DNA from: Stereocaulon alpinum
Lineage: Eukaryota > Ascomycota > Lecanoromycetes > Lecanorales > Stereocaulaceae
Reading direction: 5' to 3'
DNA length: 14,250 nucleotides
Assembly: GCA_018257865.1 (NCBI GenBank)
Contig: JAEUBA010000272.1
Span: 1 to 14,250, forward strand
The translations under genes and the position numbers were made by a program. Position 1 is the first letter of the stretch, and every line of letters starts with the position of its first letter. Under the pieces are notes generated by a model, which saw only the letters and a program-made list of their open reading frames with translations, was not told the origin of the DNA and made no database searches. Positions 6,417 to 14,250 of this stretch are shown one piece after another.

Positions 6417-9400
6417 TTATAACTTAGGGTCTCGCTATACTATAGTTACTTACTTACTTATTCGCTCGAAATCCCTAATAGAGTCCTTTATATTACTAAG
6501 AAACTTAACTAGTTCCTACGAATCCTTATAAGGGTAAGTATCCTTCTACTTAATAAGATACTTAAGGTAGCTATTACTAGTCCTTTTATCTAGTACCTTA
6601 TTAACTTCCTATTCCTCTTCTTTATTAATAAGGACTGCTTATAACTTTAGGTTATTACCTTATAAATACTAAGGCTTTAGTATTAATATATAGAATACTA
6701 GATAAATCCTACTATATCTAGTAGGGAGTTCTAATTTATATACTTACTTACCTATCTTCTCTAGTACCTTAAATAGTCTTAGTTACCTATAATTAAGCTT
6801 CTTCTTTAGGCGTAAGGTATATATATTTATACTTCGCAGTAGTACTTTATTACCCTTCTTAAAGATTATAGCTTTATAGTTACTATTATAGTACTTTACT
6901 TACTACTTAGTAGCTTACTCCTATATCTCTTTTAAATATAATTAGGATTTATATAACTATTCTACTCGCTCCGTAGTAAGCGGCGCCTCCCCTTTTAGGC
7001 TTCTACCCTTAGGAGTACTTCTTAGATCTATAGTATAGCCTATTAGTAGGTCTTACGGTATTCGCTTAGTACTTACGTATATACTATTATTATATATAAA
7101 TATCGCTATTAGTAGCAATTCCGGCTAATTATCCTACTTATAGTTATAGTATACTTATAGGTAGTATTTAAGTACTTAGTTCTACCTCTTAGTCTAACTA
7201 TCTATTTAAGGGTAGAACGTAGTGCTAAGCTTACGCTTTATACCTAAGTACTAGTAAAGCGTTATCTAAAACTTACTAGTAAACAGCGAGCCTTAATCCG
7301 TAATTAATTCTTATATTATACCTTATAATAAGAGGAATTCCCTCTATATTATATTTACTAAGCTATCTACTATTAAGTCTTTTATAGTTACTATATATAT
7401 TATATATTTTATAAGCTTATCTACTAAAACTAAGATTATATTATAAGTTTTTCCTATATATACGTCCCTAGCAGGGGGTATATCTATAATAAAGTCTATT
7501 ATTATAGTATAGAAAGGCGTTATACTACTTAGTAGGATTAAGGTTAGTTTACTATATAACTTATAGTAATATACTTATACCCTCTAATAATTTAGGTAAC
7601 TATAAACGTACTCTCTAATATCACTTATTATACTAGGCTAATAATATTTAGACCTAATACCTTCTTTAGTATACTTATAACTAAAGTATCTAGTACTAGA
7701 GTTATTATAATTTATATAAAGGATCTCTTCCTTTATTACTAGGTCGCTTAGTATATAAACTACTAGGCTATAATATAGTAGTCTATCCTTACTTACACCC
7801 TATTTTAAAAGCTTATTTAATTTGGTTACGTACCTTTAGCGCTATCCTTACTTAGTAACGAAAGTATCCTTCTACTATAGCTTAAGTAGCTATACTACTA
7901 TTAATTCTTATAAATCTAAATAAGACCTCTCTAACTCTAAAACCTAGTAAACTAGAAGTTAGGATAACTATATAGTATCTAGAATATAAGTCTATCTATT
8001 AAGCACCTTCTTATCTAAGTCTATAACTTAGGTATCTATAATAGTAATACTATCTAGTTGCGCTATTAATACTGCTAGTTTAATACTTATAGGTACGCTA
8101 TTATATTTCTATATATTAGGTTAGTATTCCTAATTACGGAGCTTATTTTATAAGGTAGGGAGGAAGTCTTTATTACTATCCTCGCTACTATTTAGTTTAA
8201 TAATATTAGGCCTTCTTAATAGCGTATCTATAGGGTTAAGTTTTCCCTTATAATATTTAATTATAAAGTTAAACGTAGCTAACTTCTTAGCCTAGCGGAT
8301 CTACTTCGTATTAAGCTCCTTTATAGTTATAAAGTAATAAAGGTTATTATAATTAGTAATTATATAGATTAGGTACTTACTACCTTATAAGTAGTACCTC
8401 TAATACTTAAATCCTAGTATAATTATATATAGTTCTTTATTATATATATCCTAGTATATCTCTACTCCTTTAAATTTATAGCTAAAGAATATAATAGGAT
8501 ACTACTACTTATCCTTACCTAGCTAGCTAAGTACTCTACCTATACCTACTTTAGAAGTATTAGTTTCTATTCTAAGCGCTTACTCCTAGTTATAGTATTC
8601 TAAGATAGGTACGGTAGTAAATACTTACTTAAGTATTTAAAATACCTTATATATAATATTATTAAATATAAAGGGTTACTTAACTTCGCCCTTTTTACTT
8701 CCTTAGGTTAGGTCGGTTAAAGGCGCTATAATTTATAAAAAGCCTTTTATAAATCGCTAATAGAAGCCTACAAAGCTAAGGAAGACTAGTATATCTTTTA
8801 TAGACCCTAGTTCTAGCTACTTAATAACTATATTAATATATAACTACTTTATTTAGATACTACGTAGGGTTACTATAAATCCTAAAAAGGTAACCTCGCT
8901 ATAATTAAATATATACTTTAGTAACTTCGTATAGAGCTGATACTCTAGTAAAGTACGCAGTACCTTTTATATATACTCCTAATATAACTCTTCTATTTCT
9001 AAGTAGATTAGCACGTCGTCTAGATAGACTACGTAGTATATATTAATATATAGCTTAAGTACTTTATTAATATATAACTAGAAGGTTATAGGGGTATTTA
9101 TAAGGCTAAAAGGTATTACTTAATACTTAAACTAGCTATAGCGAGTCTAGAAGGAGGTTTTCTACTTATCTCCTTCGCGCACCTATATCCTATAATACGT
9201 ATTACGAATATTAATCTTAGTAAAGTGCTTAGTACCTATAAACCTCTCTAAGGTTTCTAAGAGTAATAGTAATAGGTAGTTATTCTTAATAGTTACCTTA
9301 TTAAGCCCTTTATAATCGATATAAAGCCGTAGGGAACTATCTACTTTCCTTATAAATAATACTAGCGAGCCTATTAGGCTACTTAAGGGACGAATCTACT

Positions 9401-10207
9401 TCTTCTTAAGCGTAGTACTTAGGTAGTCCCTAATCGCTATAAGTTTATTATATAATATATTATAAATCAGCCTACTTCTTAGTAGCTTGCTGAGTAGTAA
9501 GTCTATTAGGTACTTAACTTATTCGTGCGTATTAAGGCTATTAGATAATTCTTCTAAAAAGACCTCTTCTAAGCCTACTAGCTTATTTAGTACGCTAGGC
9601 TCGTCTAACTGCGTAGCTCTATACTATATAGCTCTATTATAACTATCGTTACTTATTAGTAGAGTCTTATATAGGATTATAATAAACGCTTCCTCTTTCC
9701 TATACGCGATTACTATATTAGCTAATAAAGTAAATTACTCTATATTAATAAGTGCGATATTCGCCTACGTCCTAGGCTTATTATAATACGTCTTAAACTA
9801 CTCGCGCTAACGGATATTAGGATTAATATTATAGATCTAAGGGTAACTAAGAATAAGGTCGTATCCTTATATATCTATAGTATACGCCTTTAAGGTTCTC
9901 TCCTACTTCCGTCTAGTGCTATCTACGAGACTGAGGTTTAATATATATATACCATATAACGGTATTTAGTGCCTATTAATAGCACGTACTATAGTAGGGG
10001 CCTAATTAGGCTCCGGTATCTACGCGCCTTTTATTAAGGACTATAAGATAAAGTTCTCCTTACCCCTAGTATCTACTAGGGCAGTAATATTACGCCTACT
10101 TAGCAGCGTTATAATTTCTCCTTATAATACTAAAGCGCGAGGTTTCCGCTTATTAGGTAGTAACCCTAATACCTTAGTAGCGAGTATTAGGTCTTAGCTT
10201 TTCCCTT
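6417..10207 (-). pseudogene. pol: Chromovirus pol (protease-RT-RNase H-integrase-chromodomain)
   Basis: All domains lie in one frame (codons on plus positions divisible by three), about 1260 codons. Protease: ALVDT near 10071, with Asp-Thr-Gly now Asp-Thr-Arg. RT: LYIDYKGLNKVTIKNNY near 9330; motif A Asp is Asn at 9210-9212; a decayed MPFGLTNAPATF-type segment lies near 9070-9115; the catalytic YLDD is intact at 9015-9026. RNase H: about 8700-8280, with an ITNYNNLYYFITIKELN segment. Integrase: decayed HHCC finger near 7740-7560, then Asp 7494-7496, Asp 7296-7298, and the third acidic residue changed to Lys at 7188-7190, exactly 35 residues after the second. GPY/F module: about 6725-6790. Chromodomain: about 6480-6622 (EVNKVLDKRTS, then YLIK and KDTYPYKDS). 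The stop at 6417 is a guess among several TAA codons. Entry from gag probably needs a -1 shift near 10202. Confidence 0.95.
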
Positions 10208-11416
10208 TTCGCTACCTAAGTTATATAATTCGTTACTAGTAATATACTTTAGGTAATCTAGCAAGCCTTTAAAGTAGCTAAACTACCTATACTTATAATA
10301 CTAAATCCTAGCGAGGGGTTTCTTATACTTACTAGCTAAGTTACTACCTTTATATTTAATTCGCGTAGGCCTACGGCCTTATAACGCTGAAGAGGACAAT
10401 CTCTTATTATCCTCCTTTATATAGGAGGTCTTAGATTTCGCACGTAGCTAACTATACTTACTAGGCTTCTCCCTAGTATAGGCCTTATTAGTTAAAGGTA
10501 GCTCCTTTAGTTTTTATAACCTCTACTTAATACCTTAGTACTATAGTAGTAGTAAGGTATAGATAGTAGGTTAGAGTACGTCTTTTATAGCTTCTAAAGC
10601 GATCTTCTTAACTACTCTATTATATAGGGTCTCTATACGTTCTTAGTCTTCTATAGGGCGATCCCTCTATACCTATAGGGCTATAAGGTAATTATTAAAG
10701 TTCGTAACTATCTATATATCTCTTATAGTCGCCCTAGCTAGCTGGCGACCTATATTATAGGACCTAACTACTAAGTTACGAACTTAATCTAAGTACCAGT
10801 CGGTATACTCCTTCTATATAGGTTTACTAATACTGCGTAGTATAGTATCTCTTATATTTTTTTAGGTCTACCTCTTCGTATCTACTAGGAAGGCGGAGGA
10901 CTAGCGAGTCTTTTCCTTATCTATATAGAAATTATTATAAGGGGCTGAGGCGATATAATCCTTATAGTCTTAAATAAATATAACTACTAAGTTATAGTAG
11001 GTAAGGTGCTATATCTTAGGTACCTTAGTAACGCTTACTCGCTTATAAGATATATTATAGTAGTAATTATTACTATACTTATAATAGTACCCTTATATAT
11101 ATTCGAATTTAGCGAGTTTAAGCTTTTTAATAGCTACCTACTTTTTAGCCTTAAGTAGTATAAATTAGTAATATTACTTTTAAGTTAGACCTATTAAACG
11201 GGGGTCTTCGCTTACTAGTATAAGGATTAGAGGTATATTATCGTTTTAGTCGCTACCCTCGCTAGTAGTATAGCTAGAGGACGCACCTCCTATATTAATA
11301 GCTTCTTCAGGGTTAATAACCTCTTCTTATAAGGTTATAATATTAGTAGTACTTTCCTGCAGTGCGATACTACGACTTTATAGGTTAATAGGGGACTTCT
11401 AGGTTATACTTACTAT
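10187..11416 (-). pseudogene. gag: Chromovirus gag (capsid-nucleocapsid)
   Basis: Gag forms the cytoplasmic particle that packages the element RNA. The frame (plus remainder 2) is open except for RIP-type stops over about 409 codons. It contains NPEEAINIGGASSSYTTSEG near the N-terminus, a capsid-like middle (YNNFYIDKEKTR, ERIETLYNRVVKKIALEAIKD) and a basic C-terminal part (GRRPTRIKYKG). A decayed zinc knuckle follows at about 10262-10305, reading YYKYR and then FSYFKG, where Cys and His codons have become Tyr. The last zinc-binding Cys is not clear, so a small indel may lie there. The start codon is uncertain: ATA codons at 11414-11416 or 11405-11407 may be former ATG. The stop at 10187-10189 may be original or a mutated Gln. 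Identification rests on position and the knuckle. Confidence 0.85.
10202..10208 (-). promoter_or_regulatory. Candidate -1 ribosomal frameshift heptamer AAAGGGA
   Basis: Read on the minus strand in the gag frame the sequence is (GA)A AAG GGA, which fits the X XXY YYZ slippery pattern. It lies seven codons before the end of gag. Slipping back one base moves from the gag frame to the pol frame, which runs on to the protease motif with only a RIP-type TAA. No downstream pseudoknot was checked. Confidence 0.5.
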
Positions 11417-11430
11417 TACTAACTAGGTAG

Positions 11431-11446
11431 CTCCGTACGAACGGAG
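11431..11446. other. Perfect hairpin in the chromovirus leader
   Basis: CTCCGT and ACGGAG form a six-base-pair stem around an ACGA loop, about 10 bp inside the 5' LTR. The stretch between it and the LTR (11447-11456) is where the primer-binding site should lie. On the minus strand it starts GTTCTAATAACTCCG, and I cannot match it to a tRNA 3' end. Chromoviruses of fungi often self-prime, which would fit a hairpin here, but that is inference. Confidence 0.45.
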
Positions 11447-11456
11447 TTATTAGAAC

Positions 11457-11728
11457 TATAAGGTAGTAAGTCCTCTTTTATATAGAGCTGCGTAGTAGCT
11501 AGGCACGTAATTACTATTATAGAGTTAATAGATAGGTGAGTGCGAGTATAATTTATAAATTACTAGTAGAGCTAATAACTTAGGAGGTAAGAAGGAATTT
11601 AAGGCGTACGCGATTCTTTAAGTCCCTAGCTAAGCCCGCTTACTAAGCGTACTAGGAACTTCGCCTAATATACTAGAAACCTACTAAGTATACTAGGCCT
11701 AGCACTGATATTCGCCTTCCGCCTTATA
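11457..11728 (-). repeat. Chromovirus 5' LTR (272 bp)
   Basis: Direct repeat of 4599-4870 with identical length and ends. It carries the promoter and start of the element RNA in the family. Of the nine differences, seven are single transitions and two form one CG/TA pair (TTCGAG in the left copy, TTTAAG here). Confidence 0.96.
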
Positions 11729-11733
11729 CCTTC
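11729..11733. repeat. Target-site duplication CCTTC, right copy
   Basis: Exact match to 4594-4598. LINE coding sequence continues from here to the right. Confidence 0.95.
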
Positions 11734-14250
11734 CTATACTTCTTAAACGTAGCTCCCTAAGTTAATCCTACTAGGCACTTAATCGCCTAGGCTTAAGTAG
11801 CGGCCTTTATCTTTACCTACGCTATATATAGGCCCTAGCGGAGTTTAGTATTAATATATAGCTCTAAGACCCTAATACTCGCTTCCGGCTTAACCTCTAC
11901 GTTACTAAATTATACCGTCTCCTTTATATTAAACCTTTTAGGGGTATACGATAGATATACGAGTTTATACTTCTAAGGCGCGAAGGTCGCCCTATATATT
12001 TTCGCCTATATTTAGTAGAGCTTATAGGCCTATTCTAGCTACCTATAGTTTATTTCTATTATCTTACTATATACTAGTAGGTATATATTATCTATAAATC
12101 CTCCTACTTATACTAGGATTTTTACTTTTAAGTATACTTTAATTAGTAGTATATTAAAGAAGAGAAATAGAATTAGTAATATAGGTAATCCTTATAGAAT
12201 CCCTATCTCTATCACCTCTACTAGGCTAGTTTTACCTCTTAGAGTAATTAATATCGCTTTATCTTTAAGGAAGCTTATAGTCTACTAAACGATTCCCTTA
12301 GGGATTCCTTTTATCTTTAGGTTATAGAGTAGCCTTTTATAGGATATATTATTAAATATCTCTACTATATTTAGTAATAGTAGGCTCGCTATATTATCTT
12401 TACCCTAATTCTATATTATATAGACTAAATCTATAATAGTCTTTAAGGCTATTTCTACTAAGTATCTCTTTCTACCCCCTATTTAGTATTCTAGGAGTAG
12501 GTAATTCCTTTCGGCTATTCTATTAAGATATTTCGCTATTACCGTCTCTAACGCTTTCCTAAGTATATCTAGTAATATAATAGGCTAGTATACCTTAGGC
12601 TCTAAATAGTTAGTCTTTTTTAGTTTTTTTAGTATTACTATATTCGCCTCCTAAAACTTCTTTAGGTAGTATCTATAGTCTAAGTATACTTAAAATATCC
12701 TCCTAAATATCTCTATTATCTCTATATATACTACTCTTAGGAACTTATTTAGGATTCTTAAAATCCTTAAGGCCTTATCCGCCGCTAGGTATTAGATTAT
12801 ATCCTTTACCTCCTTTAAGGTAATCTTACTATCTATCGCTATAGGTTTTAGGTAGTCGGCCCCCTCTATATTTATTAAGTCTATTAAGGGTAAGAGTAGG
12901 AAGAGGACCCTCCTTAGGGCCTCTACCTTCCTCTTAAAGTCTATTACTTTATTCCCGTTTCCGTCTTTAATAGCTAGGAATTACGGTAGCTCTTTAGGGT
13001 ATATACTCTTTTCCCTTCCCTACTTAGCGAGTTACTATACTCCTCCTAGTCTTAGTAATACCTTATAGACTCCCTCTTTAAAAGCTATTATCCTAGCCTT
13101 CTATAGGGTAGTAACCTTTTCCCTTTCAGCCTAATAGAGGGCTTCCTTAATTTCTGCGTTTCTACTATAGCAGTAGGCCTTAAGCGCTACCTATAACGCT
13201 TTAGTTACCCTTATATATACCCTATTCTAATATAGTTTAGCCCCTACGTACGGTTCCTTATATAGGATAGTATCTTCTATTACCTCTTATAGTATAGCTA
13301 TAAGCCTATTAATATATTAGTCGATTATATCTTTAAAGTCTACTAGGTATTAGCTTATTACTTTATTTAGGATCTTTATATATTACTAGATTTCCTCCTT
13401 AGTTACCTTCGCCTCTATCCTTTTTTAGGCCCTCTTCTAATATACTAGGCGTTTACTCTATATCTATTTTAGCTCTATAATAATTAGTATATAGTCTAAT
13501 CCTATATTAAGGTTATTCCTTACCCTATACTTTACTATCGTATTATACGCGCCTTTAGTTAGGAATATAAGGTTAATAATACTCTCTAAGCCCCTATTCT
13601 ACTATATAACTACCTTCTCTAGTAGTCTTAAAACTATACCTCTCTCTCCTACTACCTCTAGTAGCTCGTCTGCTATAGCGTAGTATATTATTCGTCTTAG
13701 GTTATTTTAGTATAGGTAGTATAGGTTAAAGTCTCCTATAATTATATATTTACCCTTATTCCCTAGCGCTTCCTCTAGTTTTAGGATAGTTATTAGACTA
13801 TCCTTTAATATATAACTTACTAGTAAGGGGTTATAGATATTATATACCTATACCCTTTCCCTTAGCGGCCCTCTAGTATTCTCTATCCTATCCTTAATAT
13901 CCTTCTAAGTCCTTATAACTTAGATCTATAATAAGTATAAGTCGCCTCCTTAGTATTCTACCCCCTAGTTATTAGGGTCTATCCTCTTATTTATATAGAA
14001 ATACGTCCTAGCCTCTAGGTCTCCTCTATAGGCTAGGTAGAATCTACTTATACTTATATTATATAAGGTTTTATTTATTAGGTTATATACTAGCTCCTAA
14101 ATTACTAATACGTCTATATCTTTTACGTCTTTATTTTTAAGAAGTAGTATTATTACTATATCCTTCTTCCTCTATATATTATACTATAGTATTTTTAGGT
14201 AGGGTATATCCCTTATTAGGTAAGGGCTACTTAGATATTCTCCTATATTT
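11729..14250 (-). pseudogene. LINE ORF2, endonuclease and reverse transcriptase piece
   Basis: The N-terminal and catalytic part of the LINE protein, in one frame (plus positions divisible by three) from the window edge to the chromovirus. Endonuclease: the first motif reads ILxYNIxRKKD at about 14160-14195, with a stop at the expected Gln; IIIGDFNLYYLY is at about 13710-13745, with GDFN at 13725-13736; the C-terminal Ser/Asp-His motif reads Asp-Tyr at 13491-13496, a His-to-Tyr loss. RT: KKTNYLEPKVY and PIILLDILRKALETVIAKYL near 12520-12630; motif A reads LNIVEIFNN with Asp changed to Asn at 12369-12371; the GIPQGSPIS-type motif B is decayed; motif C reads GGFIDN at 12087-12104 (normally FxDD). 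The tail after RT contains EVKPEASIRVLELYI and AIKCLVGLT and stops at the insertion point. The initiator codon is probably just outside the window. Confidence 0.93.

Larger units (their letters stand above)
4599..11728 (-). mobile_element. Ty3/Gypsy chromovirus, 7130 bp, nested in the LINE
   Basis: A full-length LTR retrotransposon on the minus strand has two 272-bp LTRs, a polypurine tract next to the left LTR, and CCTTC target duplications on both sides. The internal region (6586 bp) reads gag, then pol in another frame, with domain order protease, RT, RNase H, integrase, GPY/F module and chromodomain. Integrase after RNase H identifies Ty3/Gypsy rather than Copia, and the chromodomain places it among the chromoviruses. 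The LTRs differ by nine transitions and no indels. Stops are scattered through both ORFs and several catalytic codons carry RIP-type changes, so the copy is inactive. Length is in the normal range for fungal chromoviruses, apart from about 1.5 kb between the chromodomain and the 3' LTR. Confidence 0.96.
2407..14250 (-). mobile_element. Tad1-like LINE, interrupted by two LTR elements
   Basis: A non-LTR retrotransposon on the minus strand survives in three pieces: 11729-14250 (endonuclease and RT), about 4445-4598 (post-RT) and 2407-3409 (C-terminal region). A chromovirus separates the first two and a small LTR element the last two. Subtracting each insertion plus one copy of its target duplication keeps one reading frame throughout. 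The codon phase at 13731, 12369 and 12090 carries through 4571 and 4445 to 3405 and 2574. Clade assignment to Tad1-like fungal LINEs rests on the apurinic-type endonuclease, the RT motifs and a C-terminal Cys/His motif. No RNase H domain was recognised. No poly-A tail (a T run on the plus strand) is visible near 2407. The 5' end lies beyond the window. Confidence 0.9.

Noticed and set aside
13000..13690. Separate gene between endonuclease and RT
   Set aside because: The same frame as both flanking LINE domains runs through it, so it is the linker of the LINE protein.
1..14250. AT-rich bacterial, mitochondrial or centromeric DNA
   Set aside because: Composition is explained by CpA to TpA conversion, with CpG retained. 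Content is eukaryotic retroelements and a Helitron, and the stops are mutated sense codons rather than an alternative genetic code.

Overview
The window is a stack of dead transposable elements in what is almost certainly a filamentous ascomycete genome. TpA is hugely over-represented, CpA and TpG are nearly absent, and CpG is common. Reading frames are broken almost only by TAA/TAG where Gln or Trp codons are expected. This is the footprint of repeat-induced point mutation (RIP). No intact host gene, tRNA, rRNA or CRISPR array was seen.

Layout, left to right. (1) 1-2406: a 2.4-kb unit with 126/127-bp terminal inverted repeats. Its interior is a minus-strand Helitron replication-initiator (Rep) relic that stops at the inverted repeat, before any helicase domain. 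(2) 2407-14250: a minus-strand Tad1-like LINE whose endonuclease-RT-zinc-knuckle ORF is cut into three pieces. (3) 3410-4444, inside the LINE: a 1035-bp non-autonomous LTR element (TRIM/LARD type) with 154-bp LTRs, CTTAT target duplications and an internal tandem array. (4) 4599-11728, also inside the LINE: a 7130-bp Ty3/Gypsy chromovirus on the minus strand with 272-bp LTRs and CCTTC target duplications. It carries gag, pol (protease, RT, RNase H, integrase, GPY/F module, chromodomain) and an unexplained coding-like 3' region of about 1 kb.

Nesting order is well supported. Removing the chromovirus with one target copy, and the small LTR element with one target copy, restores a single LINE reading frame across all three pieces. 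The LINE is therefore oldest and both LTR elements are later insertions. RIP then degraded everything, and RIP-type changes hit catalytic residues in each autonomous element. The relation of the Helitron/TIR unit to the LINE cannot be settled because its left flank lies outside the window.

The most unusual object is the Helitron Rep fragment held between long inverted repeats. Next are the chromovirus 3' region and the small LTR element with its tandem array.
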